Shown here: in pieces, positions 54,157-62,965 of the stretch
Numbering within the stretch: the stretch's first letter is position 1
How the letters are laid out: each line of letters opens with the position of its first letter
Origin: Timburyella sp030842085
Lineage (GTDB): Bacteria > Bacillota > Clostridia > Oscillospirales > Acutalibacteraceae
Assembly: GCA_030842085.1 (NCBI GenBank)
Contig: JAUUSE010000003.1
Span: 1-64,000 of the forward strand
Direction of reading: 5' to 3'
Length of the DNA: 64,000 nt
The notes under the pieces: model-generated
The model's database searches: none
Told to the model about the DNA's origin: nothing
What the model saw: the letters and a program-made list of their open reading frames with translations, nothing else
Program-made: the position numbers and the translations under genes

Positions 54157-54789
54157 ATGAAAGCACTGCTTGTTAACGGAAGTCCTAGGGCCAAAGGCTG
54201 CACTTATACCGCTCTGACAGAACTAAGCAAAGCGCTGGAGGCAGAGGGTGTTGAGACGGAGATAATTCATGTGGGTAATATGGATATTCACGGCTGTACT
54301 GCCTGCCGGAAATGCCGCGCTCCCGGCAATAGCAACGGCAAATGTATATTTAACGACATTGTAAATGAAGTTGCACCAAAGCTTGCTGAGGCTGATGCAT
54401 TTGTTATAGGTTCCCCTGTGTACTATGCTTCACCCGCCGGTGGAGCAGTAGCCTTTATGGACAGATTATTTTTCAGCACGATTAACATAGATAAGACCAT
54501 GAAAGTCGGCGCTGCTGTTGTATCATGCCGGCGCGGTGGCAGTACAGCGGCCTTTGATATGCTCAATAAATATTTTACCATAAGCGGCATGCCCATTGCT
54601 AGCAGCCAATACTGGAACATGGTTCATGGCGGTACTCCCGAAGAAGTTTTAGAAGATAAAGAAGGGCTTCAGACCATGCGTACCCTTGGCCGAAATATGG
54701 CGTTTCTTATAAAAAGCATTCGTATGGGCAAAGAAAAGATGGGTCTGCCGGAAAAAGAAGCCGCCATTTTCACAAGCTTTCATCACTAG
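54157..54789 (+). CDS. NADPH-dependent FMN reductase/flavodoxin-like (iron-sulfur flavoprotein type)
   Basis: 210 residues. LLVNGSPRAKGCTYTAL is the FMN phosphate loop of this family; CTACRKCRAPGNSNGKCIFND is the Cys-containing segment typical of iron-sulfur flavoprotein-like reductases; IGSPVYYASPAGG follows. Cytoplasmic. ATG 54157 follows AAGGAG. TATAAT at 54111-54116 may belong to a promoter here. 17 bp before the aldo/keto reductase gene. Confidence 0.9.
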   Translation: MKALLVNGSPRAKGCTYTALTELSKALEAEGVETEIIHVGNMDIHGCTACRKCRAPGNSNGKCIFNDIVNEVAPKLAEADAFVIGSPVYYASPAGGAVAFMDRLFFSTINIDKTMKVGAAVVSCRRGGSTAAFDMLNKYFTISGMPIASSQYWNMVHGGTPEEVLEDKEGLQTMRTLGRNMAFLIKSIRMGKEKMGLPEKEAAIFTSFHH

Positions 54790-54806
54790 GGAGGAAGACA
54801 TGCAAT

Positions 54807-55796
54807 ATGCAGAAAAGAATTTTAGGAAACGGGCTTAAAGTGTCTGCACTTGGACTTGGCTGTATGGGATTTTCCCATGCCTACGGCGCTCCTACTAATA
54901 AAAAAGACGCGCTTTATCTTATTTCTCAGGCAGTGGAGATGGGATATACTTTTTTTGATACTGCCGAAGTTTACGGCACGCCCGACGACCCGCATCAAAA
55001 CGAAGTGTTGGTAGGTGAAGCGCTGAAAAATTGCAGAAATCAGGTTGTTATTTCCACAAAGTTTGGCATTCGCTTTGATATGGACAGCAGCAAAGTCAAT
55101 AAGCCGCTTGTGCCGGATTCGCGGCCGGAGGTTATACGCGCTTCAGCAGAGGCATCACTGAAAAGACTGGGCACCGATTATATTGATATCTACTATCAGC
55201 ATCGTCCTGACCCCTAAGTTCCCATAGAGGAAGTGGCAGGTATGATGTCGGATTTGATAAAAGAGGGCAAAATACTTCATTGGGGGCTCTCAGAAGCGGA
55301 TGAAAACACCATTCGGCGCGCTCACGCTATCTGCCCGGTAACGGCGGTTCAGAGCCGCTATTCCATGATGGCGCGCTGGCACGAAAAATTGTTCCCCACT
55401 CTGGAAGAGCTTAACATTGGATATGTGGCCTTTTCGCCGCTTGCAAACGGATTTTTGAGTACAAAATATGGTAAGGACACAAATTTTGAGGCGCAGACCG
55501 ATTATAGGAGTATAATGCCGCAATTTGCGCCTAAATCAGCAGAGCAGAATAAAGAGCTGCTTGAGCTTCTTAAAAAAACAGCAAAAGAGAAAAATGCCAC
55601 ACCCGCACAGATTTCTCTTGCATGGATGCTCTGCAAAAAGCCGTATATTGTACCTATTCCCGGCACAAGGAAATTAGAACGACTTCGTGAAAACGCCGCT
55701 GCTGCCGAAATCAGCTTAACTTCGCAGGAGGTAGGTAAATTAGACGCAGCGCTTGACAGCATGAAAATGTCCGCAGTTTTTGGCGGAACAAAATAA
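54807..55796 (+). pseudogene. Aldo/keto reductase interrupted by an in-frame TAA
   Basis: One reading frame runs from ATG 54807 (preceded by GGGAGG) to 55796, broken only by TAA at 55215-55217 after YYQHRPDP. Both halves match AKR13-type reductases: LGLGCMGFSHAYGAP, FDTAEVYG, ISTKFGIRFD, then VPIEEVAGMMSDLIKEGKILHWGLSEA and VPIPGTRKLERLRENAAA. No frameshift is needed, so a single nonsense change is the simplest cause. The 3' half could restart at GTG 55233 but lacks a ribosome site. A sequencing error cannot be excluded. Confidence 0.85.
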
Positions 55797-55819
55797 ATTT
55801 GAAAAGGAGCAATATAAGC

Positions 55820-56377
55820 ATGAGAAAAAATTTTGGAGCAAAAACATGGATGTATCCGCTGCCTGTGCTGATTGTGGGCAGCTATGACGAAAATGGGAAT
55901 GCCGATGCCATGAACGCCGCATGGGGCGGAATTTACGATGCAAACCATGTAATCCTTTGCCTAAGTGCAGGGCATAAGACAACAAAGAATATCATGGAAA
56001 GAAAGGCTTTCACCATAAGCTTTGCAGATGCCGCTCATGTGGCAGCATGCGACTATGTGGGCATTGTTTCCGGCAACAATACGGACGACAAAATGGAAAA
56101 GGCGGGCTTTACTACTGAAAAGAGCAGCTTTGTAGACGCTCCGGTGATTTGTGAATTGCCTATGGCGCTGGAATGCCGTCTTGTCAAGGTAAATGAAGAC
56201 GGCAATATTATTGGAGAAATAGTCAATGTGAGCGCAGATGAAAGCATTCTGGGCGAAGATGGACTGATTGACGCCGAAAAACTCCGGGCAATCTCTTTTG
56301 ACGCGGTTCACAATAATTATCTTGTATTGGGAGAAAAGGTAGGAAATGCATTTGAAGACGGGAAATCATTGAGATAA
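55820..56377 (+). CDS. Flavin reductase-like (FMN-binding split barrel) protein
   Basis: 185 residues of the flavoredoxin/flavin reductase family. YPLPVLIVGSYDENGNADAMNAAWGG is the family signature, followed by ISFADAAHVAACDYVGIVSGNNTDDKMEKAGFTTEKS and PLMALECRL-type strands. Binds FMN and may pass electrons to a partner. ATG 55820 follows AAGGAG. 23 bp after the broken aldo/keto reductase. Confidence 0.9.
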   Translation: MRKNFGAKTWMYPLPVLIVGSYDENGNADAMNAAWGGIYDANHVILCLSAGHKTTKNIMERKAFTISFADAAHVAACDYVGIVSGNNTDDKMEKAGFTTEKSSFVDAPVICELPMALECRLVKVNEDGNIIGEIVNVSADESILGEDGLIDAEKLRAISFDAVHNNYLVLGEKVGNAFEDGKSLR

Positions 56378-56516
56378 TCGCCCTGCAAAAATTTAAAAGC
56401 ACATTTGCCTTTTAAAAGTATTGAGCCTTATATTTTTGCTCAATCAGATGCATGCACCTAGATTTTGCAAACAGGTTAGGCTAAAAAATATAAAAATAAA
56501 AACGGAGGAATTAATC

Positions 56517-57359
56517 ATGGAATATGTAACCTTAAACAATGGAATAAAAATGCCGGTATTGGGCTACGGCGTATATCAGGTATCTAATGAAGAATGCGAG
56601 CGCTGCGTTTTGGACGCAATAAGCGTTGGTTACCGATCTATTGATACGGCACAGGCTTACGGGAATGAGGAAGCAGTAGGAAAAGCCGTTGCAAAATGCG
56701 GAGTGCCACGCGACAAGCTTTTTATTACAACAAAGGTATGGATTAGCAACGGCGGCTATGAAAAGGCAAAAGCATCGCTTTTGCAGTCTCTGCATAAGCT
56801 TCAGACAGAGTATATTGACCTCGTACTGATTCATCAGCCCTTTAATGATTATTACGGTACCTACCATGCTATGGAAGAGGCATACAAAGAAGGCTGGATT
56901 CGCGCTATAGGTGTTTCAAACTTCTATCCTGACCGCCTGATTGATTTATGCAATTTTGTAGAAATTAAACCGGCTGTTAATCAGGTAGAGACGCATATAT
57001 TCCAGCAGCAAAAGACAGCTCATGAATATATGAAAAAATACGGCGTACAGCACGAGTCATGGGGTCCGTTTGCAGAGGGACGCAAAGATTTCTTTACAAA
57101 CCCCGTACTTAAGGAAATTGGGGAAAAATATGGTAAAAGCGCAGCGCAAACCGCCCTTCGTTTCCTTATTCAGAGCGATGTTGTGGTTATCCCAAAATCA
57201 ACCCATAAGGACAGAATGATTCAGAATATTGATGTATTTGATTTTGCCTTAGACGAAAAGGACATGGCGGCAATTCAGGCCTTAGATGAAAATGAAAGCC
57301 TGTTCTTTTCACACTATGACCCGGCCACAGTGGAAATGCTTACGAGTCTGCACAGATAA
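56517..57359 (+). CDS. Aldo/keto reductase (AKR5-like)
   Basis: 280 residues. LNNGIKMPVLGYGVYQV, then SIDTAQAYGNEEAVG (Asp and Tyr of the active site), ITTKVW (Lys), DLVLIHQPFNDYYG (His), IGVSNF and IPKSTHKDRM for NADPH binding. The full catalytic tetrad is present. ATG 56517 follows GGAGGAATTAATC. It may cover for the interrupted paralogue 700 bp upstream, though the two belong to different AKR branches. Confidence 0.92.
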   Translation: MEYVTLNNGIKMPVLGYGVYQVSNEECERCVLDAISVGYRSIDTAQAYGNEEAVGKAVAKCGVPRDKLFITTKVWISNGGYEKAKASLLQSLHKLQTEYIDLVLIHQPFNDYYGTYHAMEEAYKEGWIRAIGVSNFYPDRLIDLCNFVEIKPAVNQVETHIFQQQKTAHEYMKKYGVQHESWGPFAEGRKDFFTNPVLKEIGEKYGKSAAQTALRFLIQSDVVVIPKSTHKDRMIQNIDVFDFALDEKDMAAIQALDENESLFFSHYDPATVEMLTSLHR

Positions 57360-57374
57360 GGAGAGCGCATTTAT

Positions 57375-58244
57375 ATGAAGCGCATACTTGCATTAACGAT
57401 TGTGGCGGCTCTGGCCTTTTTAATTGCTTCCTGCCAGAACAGCGAAGATATTGCAGCATTTTCCAAAGAATCTTCATCTATAGGAAACACCTCATATCTT
57501 ACATCGGAGGATGATATGGCAATCTCTGCTGAGGGCGGACTAAATGCAGAACAAATATTAAACGGTGAAGAGGGAGATATTCATTACAGCTATTATCTTC
57601 CGGAAGGTTACGGTATAGGACGGGAGTATCCGCTTGTGGTTACTATGCCCGGCTATGACATGATGTGGTTTGGAGAAGAATCCTCTGGCAGCAATTTGAG
57701 CTGGCGCGGTTTTCTGTCTTGGACAGAGCTTTCAGAAGATATGATAGTTGTTTCTGCCCAGCTTACAGATTGGGGCGAGAAATCTGCAAGGCAAGCGATT
57801 GAGCTAACGGAATATTTTTTAAAAAATTTTTCAGTTGATGTTGACAGAGTATACGCGGCCGGTTATTCGGCAGGCGGGGAGACAATGTCACGAGCAGTAT
57901 CTATGCGGCCTGATTTATATGCCGCTTACCTGCACGGCGCCTCTCAATGGGACGGCGAATATTTGCCAATAGCGGAAAACAATGTTGCCGTATATATTTT
58001 CATGGCTGAGGGCGATGAATATTATGGCTCTCAAAAAGCACGGGATGCATATAATAATCTTTACAAAGCCTATGCTGACATAGGCCGTACTGAGGAGCAG
58101 ATTAACGAACTGCTCATGCTTCAAATACCCGACAATGAATATTTTAACAGCCGTGGAATTTACAATTATCATGGCGGCGGAAATATTTTATTTGAAGATG
58201 AAACAATTTTGAATTGGATTATCTCCCACAGCAAAGGGGTATAG
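57375..58244 (+). CDS. Lipoprotein alpha/beta hydrolase (PHB depolymerase/esterase-like)
   Basis: 289 residues. Signal sequence ending LIASC (Cys 20). The hydrolase part has YYLPEGYG, LVVTMPGYDMMWFGEE, and YAAGYSAGGETMSRAV (Ser nucleophile near 166); the Asp is probably in FMAEGDEYYG and the His in IYNYHGGG. Third lipoprotein hydrolase of the cluster. AAGGAGAG precedes the ATG. 15 bp after the aldo/keto reductase. Confidence 0.82.
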   Translation: MKRILALTIVAALAFLIASCQNSEDIAAFSKESSSIGNTSYLTSEDDMAISAEGGLNAEQILNGEEGDIHYSYYLPEGYGIGREYPLVVTMPGYDMMWFGEESSGSNLSWRGFLSWTELSEDMIVVSAQLTDWGEKSARQAIELTEYFLKNFSVDVDRVYAAGYSAGGETMSRAVSMRPDLYAAYLHGASQWDGEYLPIAENNVAVYIFMAEGDEYYGSQKARDAYNNLYKAYADIGRTEEQINELLMLQIPDNEYFNSRGIYNYHGGGNILFEDETILNWIISHSKGV

Positions 58245-58881
58245 GCTTGCGTTTATGTCAATTGCAAAAGGCAAAATTCCATTAAAATAAATGCAATTTT
58301 TTGTCATTCGATTTGTCAAACTGACGGCACATGGGGTTCGGCTTGTAAAAGCAGTGTTATCAGTCGTGACTTAATTCATCCCAGCTGACTTAAAAGTGTG
58401 CAATGTTTGCAACTTCTGCATCAAAAGCATGAAGTGACAAAGAAACTTGTAAGCAGATTTTCCTTGTATTTAGGAATGTGGAAAGCTTTAAGATTAAATG
58501 GGCTAAAATTTAAAATCCGGCGTGTAATTTGACACGCCGGATTAATTTATTTTGCTTGCTTAACTATAAAATATCGAATAAAAACATAAAATTTTGCAGC
58601 AGATAATCGCATTTTAAGGCATAGCCATTAATAAAGAGTAATACCTAAATGTAAATTCACAGATATGTAAAAATTATTAAGCAATAATCAGGAAGATACT
58701 TACTTGCCAAAAAATTTTATGCAAACAAAACATTTGAATAAGATTATAGCAGCTATTTTTGCTTAGATGTCGAAACTTTTATAATCATCTCGGCAAAAAC
58801 TTAGAGGAATTATTTAAACATTTCTCAAACAATTGACCAATTAAAAAATGATAATTGGCATCTGTTTTTGAGAAAGCCAAA
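58245..58881. other. Non-coding region at the end of the redox cluster
   Basis: About 640 bp, A/T-rich. Apart from the terminator at 58514-58543 no gene or RNA is supported. CAATTGACCAATTAAAAAATGATAATTGG near 58832-58860 forms an imperfect inverted repeat close to the end of comM. Confidence 0.4.
58514..58552 (+). terminator. Terminator of the redox cluster
   Basis: AATCCGGCGTGT (58514-58525) pairs with ACACGCCGGATT (58532-58543) over 12 bp, followed by AATTTATTTT. It lies 270 bp after the last hydrolase gene. Confidence 0.8.
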
Positions 58882-60405
58882 TCATTGCCAGTACTTGCTG
58901 TTAAGGCTGCGATATCTCACAGCTTCCGAGATGTGCATTAGCTCGATGGTTTCGCTGCCAGCCAAATCTGCAATAGTGCGCGCTACTTTTATAATCCTGT
59001 CATATGCTCTGGCCGAAAGCGACAGTGAGTCAAATGCGGAATGTATAAATTTTTCCGCCTGATTAGAAAGCAGGCAGTGTTTCTCTTTTAGCCCCGCGCT
59101 CATGTTGGCATTGCAGGTGCAGCCGCTGCCAGAAAAACGGTCGATTTGTATTTTTCGGGCGGCAGTTACGCGCTTTCTTATGCTTTCGGAGCTTTCACCG
59201 CCGCTGTACTGACTCAGCTCTTCATACTTAATTGCGGGAACTTCGATATGCATGTCGAGTCTGTCAAGCAGCGGGCCGGATATGTGCCCCAAATAATTCT
59301 GCACGCTTTTCCGGCTGCACCGACAGGTATGACTGGCGTCACCGAAAAATCCGCACGGACAGGGGTTCATTGCCGCAACAAACGAAACAGAGCAGGGATA
59401 TGATACCGAGCCGCTTGCGCGGGATATTGTAATTTTTCCGTCCTCCAGCGGCTGACGCAGCGATTCAATAGTCTGTTTTGAAAACTCCGGCAGTTCATCT
59501 AAAAACAGTACGCCGTTATGTGCAAGCGACAGCTCGCCCGGCCGCGGTATAGTGCCGCCTCCGGATAATCCAGCCGATGAAATGGTATGGTGGGGTGAGC
59601 GGAATGGCCGCTCAAAAATAAGCGGCACACCGGCCGGCAGCAGTCCGGCTATAGAGTATATTTTGGTTGTCTCTACTGCTTCTTCAAAGCTCATTTCGGG
59701 AAGTATGGACGGCAGCCTTTTTGCCAGCATGCTCTTGCCGGAGCCGGGCGGACCTATCATAAGTACGTTATGACCTCCGGCAGCGGCAATCTCAAGCGCG
59801 CGCTTTGCCGTCTCTTGCCCCTTAACATCGGCAAAATCTAAATATTTAGGACTCTGCGATAGCGGATAATCTCCCTCTTTAATGGGCGCCAGCGCCGTTT
59901 CGCCCTTTAAATGAGACAAAAGCTCGCTTACCGTTTTAACGGCATATATTTCAATGCCCTTGACGATAGAGGCTTCGGCGGCGTTGTCATATGGGATATA
60001 AAACTGCTTAAATCCGCACTCGGCGGCGTGCAGCGCCATTGGAAGTATGCCCTTAGCCGGGCGAATGACCCCGTCCAGCGACAGCTCGCCGATAAATACG
60101 GCGTCGTCAAGACCGGCGTCAAGCTGGCGCGAGGCTTTCAGCAGTGAGATAAGCACCGGCAAATCGTAAATAGGACCTTCTTTGCGTATGTCCGCCGGAG
60201 CAAGATTTATTGTTATTCGGCTTACAGGATACTCAAAGCCTGAATTTTTTAACGCAGAACGCACCCTGTCTTTAGACTCTTTAACGGCGGCGCCGGGCAG
60301 GCCGACTATGTCAAAGGACGGCAGTCCCTGCGTTAAGTCGCATTCGACGTTAACGGTAAAAGCGTTTAACCCGAATAAACCGATGCTGTAAAGCTTTGAA
60401 AACAT
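58882..60405 (-). CDS. comM: YifB/ComM family Mg-chelatase-like AAA+ ATPase
   Basis: 507 residues. In naturally competent bacteria ComM is a helicase promoting branch migration during recombination; in others the role is unclear. The N-terminal domain has GLPSFDIVGLPGAAVKESKDRVRSA and ITINLAPADIRKEGP; the AAA+ core has GPPGSGKS at 218-225, RPFRSPHHTISSAGLSGGG, LDELPEF and MNPCPCGFFGD with a Cys-rich zinc site. The C-terminal Mg-chelatase domain ends LSARAYDRIIKVARTIADL. ATG 60405 follows GAGAGG. Confidence 0.94.
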   Translation of the reverse strand: MFSKLYSIGLFGLNAFTVNVECDLTQGLPSFDIVGLPGAAVKESKDRVRSALKNSGFEYPVSRITINLAPADIRKEGPIYDLPVLISLLKASRQLDAGLDDAVFIGELSLDGVIRPAKGILPMALHAAECGFKQFYIPYDNAAEASIVKGIEIYAVKTVSELLSHLKGETALAPIKEGDYPLSQSPKYLDFADVKGQETAKRALEIAAAGGHNVLMIGPPGSGKSMLAKRLPSILPEMSFEEAVETTKIYSIAGLLPAGVPLIFERPFRSPHHTISSAGLSGGGTIPRPGELSLAHNGVLFLDELPEFSKQTIESLRQPLEDGKITISRASGSVSYPCSVSFVAAMNPCPCGFFGDASHTCRCSRKSVQNYLGHISGPLLDRLDMHIEVPAIKYEELSQYSGGESSESIRKRVTAARKIQIDRFSGSGCTCNANMSAGLKEKHCLLSNQAEKFIHSAFDSLSLSARAYDRIIKVARTIADLAGSETIELMHISEAVRYRSLNSKYWQ

Positions 60406-60486
60406 ACCGCACCTCTCAATTTCGTAAAAATTAATGTAATTAGAGCCGTCACGCGTTCACTGCCAAATGATGCCGCAATAAAATAA

Positions 60487-60513
60487 AAAGCATAGCGTGG
60501 CGCGCTATGCTTT
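60487..60513 (-). terminator. Terminator of queT
   Basis: AAAGCATAGCG (60487-60497) pairs with CGCTATGCTTT (60503-60513) around a 5-nt loop; on the minus strand it is followed by TTATTTT. It starts 5 bp after the queT stop. Confidence 0.85.
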
Positions 60514-60518
60514 AGATA

Positions 60519-61088
60519 TTAAGCCGTGATAAAGCGGTCGGCCTTTGACTTGACTATGCCCACATACAGCAAACTACCCAATATCACGCAGGGCGCGAGT
60601 TGGCCAAGCGCCACAAATAGAATATTAAGCCATAGCGACGCGCTGTCTACAAAAGCGAGCTCTGTACCTATAACAAATGCGTTTACCACAACGGGCGGAA
60701 TTGTCGCAAGAAATGGGATTTTTATTCCATGCGGCCAAATGCGGAATTTTATATCACGCAAAAAGTAAGACAGCACAGCAGCAACAAGCGTTGCGGACGA
60801 ACCGATGACAATATCGAGTGCGCCGAGTATGTTGGCGCCCGTCGCCACGCCTACGGCGTTAGAAAGCACGCAGCCTATAAACAGTCCGGGTATTGCCGCA
60901 GGGGTAAATACCGGAAGAATGGTGAGCGCTTCGGATATCCTAAACTGTACAGGTCCAAACGCCAGCGGCTGTATTAAAAGTGTCGCTATTGTATAAAGCC
61001 CGGCTATAACAGCCGCCGTGGCTATATATAGAGCGTATCTCTGCTTTTTGCTTTTACGCTCCATGCCTGTATTTGATTTTAAAGACAT
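60519..61088 (-). CDS. queT: QueT family transporter (queuosine precursor ECF S component)
   Basis: 189 residues with about five or six membrane segments. LYTIATLLIQPLAFGPVQFRISEALTILPVFTPAAIPGLFIGC matches the QueT family, substrate-binding subunits of energy-coupling factor transporters thought to import queuosine precursors. The downstream half has ATIPPVVVNAFVIGTEL. A GAGGAG site lies 12 bp before ATG 61088, rather far. The ATPase and EcfT parts of the transporter are shared and would be encoded elsewhere. Confidence 0.82.
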   Translation of the reverse strand: MSLKSNTGMERKSKKQRYALYIATAAVIAGLYTIATLLIQPLAFGPVQFRISEALTILPVFTPAAIPGLFIGCVLSNAVGVATGANILGALDIVIGSSATLVAAVLSYFLRDIKFRIWPHGIKIPFLATIPPVVVNAFVIGTELAFVDSASLWLNILFVALGQLAPCVILGSLLYVGIVKSKADRFITA

Positions 61089-61099
61089 TGTTTATAATT

Positions 61100-61196
61100 A
61101 CTCCTCACTTTAAACTATTTTTACCGGCGTGCCGAGATGTGGCAGAAGTCAACGCCGTATTTATTGTCAGGCAAAGTTTAGCAGGACAAACAGTTT
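61100..61196 (-). promoter_or_regulatory. Possible structured leader of queT
   Basis: Read on the minus strand, CGGCGT pairs with ACGCCG with an inner TGCC/GGCA stem between the upstream stop and the queT ribosome site. queT genes are often under preQ1 riboswitches; the class I core was looked for and not recognised, so the class, if any, is open. Confidence 0.3.
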
Positions 61197-62639
61197 TTAT
61201 TTGTTGTCCTTATCTTTATCTTTTTCCTTATCCTTTTCTTTGCCCTTATCCTTGCTCTTTGATTTTTTGTCGTCGTCGGCTTCATCATCTGAATTTGAGG
61301 ACGGGGCATTTGGGTCCTTTTCCACCTGTACGCGCTCAATGCGCTTATCCTCCACACTCTTTATTGTGAAGATATATCCGCAGGTTTCAACGCTGGCGTT
61401 TTCGCCCTCAACGGGTACGCGGCCGAGCATCGACATTATCATACCGCCCAGCGTGTCATATTCGCCCTCCGGCAGCTCTACGCCGAGTATCTCCTCTACC
61501 TCTTCTATATCGGTGGTGCCGTCCATCGTGAACATGTCGTTGCCGATAACCTCAATATCCTCTGTTTCGTTGTCGTATTCATCCTGCATATTGCCGACTA
61601 TCGACTCCAGCAAATCCTCTATGGTGACAAGACCGGCGGTGCCGCCGTATTCATCAACAACAATGGACATTTGTATATGCTTTGCCGTCATTTCCTGGAA
61701 TAGGTCGCCGCAGCGTTTAGATTCCGGCACAAAGTACGCCGGACGCATGAACTTGTCTATAATATCGCTGTCGTTCGGCATTTGTTTACCGACATATCTC
61801 AGAAGATCCTTTACATAAACAATGCCTACTATGTTGTCTATATCCTCATCGAACACCGGCAGACGCGAGTAGCCGTTTTCAATGGCCTCCTTAAGAAGAA
61901 AGTCAAGCGAATCTGATTTATCAACCGCACATATGTCGGTGCGGTGGGTCATAACGTCGGCCGCAACTATATCGTCAAATTCAAAGACATTTATTATCAT
62001 GTCTTTCTGGCTGCTCTCAATAGCGCCCTTTTCCTCCGCAACATCGGCCATCATACGTATATCCTCTTCCGTTACATGCTCCTCGTTGGCGTTGGGGTCT
62101 ATGCGTAAAATTTTAAGAACAATGTTTGTAGATGCCGAAAGCAGTTTTACAAAGAATTTTAAAAAGCTTTTTACAAATAATAAAATTCCGACTACTCTAA
62201 AAGATATTGCCTCACTCTTCTGCATAGCAATCTTTTTAGGCACAAGCTCGCCGAGTACCAGAGAGAAGTAAGAGATTATAATGGTAACCAGCACCAGCGA
62301 CACGCCGTTTATAATGCTTATGGCCGTCGGAGATTGAAGGTTGAGAAGACCTTGTATCCAAGTGGCCAGCGGGTCGCTGAAATTGTCGGCAGCAGATGCA
62401 GATGTTAAAAATCCTGCCAAGGTTACGCCTATCTGTATTGTAGACAGAAAGCTTGATGAATCAGAAGTAAGCTTAAGCAGTTTTTTTGCCTTTTTGTTGC
62501 CTTCTTCCGCCATGCGCTTTATCTTGTTGTCGTTGACAGATATAATAGCAATTTCGCTCATAGCAAAAAAAGCATTAATAAGTATAAGTACAAAAAGCAG
62601 TACAATTTTTAAAATTATACTAACAGGGCCATCGTCCAT
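61197..62639 (-). CDS. CNNM/HlyC-CorC family membrane protein with CBS pair
   Basis: 480 residues. A DUF21 (CNNM) membrane domain with four hydrophobic segments (1-145; LVLGELVPKKIAMQ signature), a CBS pair (about 210-340; MTHRTDICAVD, SRLPVFDEDIDNIVGIVYVKDLL) and a CorC_HlyC domain (350-440). Family members are implicated in Mg2+ or other divalent metal export or homeostasis; older annotations say hemolysin. The last 40 residues are a run of alternating Lys and Asp/Glu, highly charged and probably disordered. GGAG precedes ATG 62639. Confidence 0.9.
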   Translation of the reverse strand: MDDGPVSIILKIVLLFVLILINAFFAMSEIAIISVNDNKIKRMAEEGNKKAKKLLKLTSDSSSFLSTIQIGVTLAGFLTSASAADNFSDPLATWIQGLLNLQSPTAISIINGVSLVLVTIIISYFSLVLGELVPKKIAMQKSEAISFRVVGILLFVKSFLKFFVKLLSASTNIVLKILRIDPNANEEHVTEEDIRMMADVAEEKGAIESSQKDMIINVFEFDDIVAADVMTHRTDICAVDKSDSLDFLLKEAIENGYSRLPVFDEDIDNIVGIVYVKDLLRYVGKQMPNDSDIIDKFMRPAYFVPESKRCGDLFQEMTAKHIQMSIVVDEYGGTAGLVTIEDLLESIVGNMQDEYDNETEDIEVIGNDMFTMDGTTDIEEVEEILGVELPEGEYDTLGGMIMSMLGRVPVEGENASVETCGYIFTIKSVEDKRIERVQVEKDPNAPSSNSDDEADDDKKSKSKDKGKEKDKEKDKDKDNK

Positions 62640-62887
62640 ATATTACTCCATTCTCCGCGAAGCGGATTTATTTAGATTTTGGGCTTTGCATTTTACTGCA
62701 TTAATCCCATTATATATTAATACATATATAATACTTTTTTTATCGCTTTTTGTCAAAGGCAATTTAAATAATTATGCTTAAATAAAAGCCAGCAGTAAAG
62801 TAAAACAGGGTGGTGAACAGAAAAAGCGGCTGTTTTCAAAAAAATATAGGCCAAAATAGAAATATTTGTGGGATTTTTCAAAAAATT

Positions 62888-62903
62888 AACAGTTATAACT
62901 GTT
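62888..62903. promoter_or_regulatory. Perfect 16-nt palindrome overlapping the PFOR -35 box
   Basis: AACAGTTATAACTGTT is exactly self-complementary and its last two bases are the first two of the -35 hexamer. A repressor bound here would block RNA polymerase. It has some likeness to redox-sensing Rex sites (TTAACA/TGTTAA halves) but lacks their spacing. Confidence 0.5.
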
Positions 62904-62930
62904 TACAATACAATTTAAAAGTGCTAAAAT
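62902..62930 (+). promoter_or_regulatory. Promoter of pyruvate:ferredoxin oxidoreductase
   Basis: TTTACA (62902-62907) and TAAAAT (62925-62930) are separated by 17 bp, each one base from consensus. The leader would be about 28 nt before ATG 62966. Confidence 0.75.
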
Positions 62931-62965
62931 AAATCGGAGTATGTTAAATAGGAGGAAAAATACAC

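Larger units (their letters stand above)
62640..62965. other. Intergenic region with the PFOR promoter
   Basis: 326 bp between divergent genes. It contains the palindrome at 62888-62903, the promoter at 62902-62930 and GGAGG at 62951-62955. The left part is A/T-rich without other clear signals. Confidence 0.6.
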
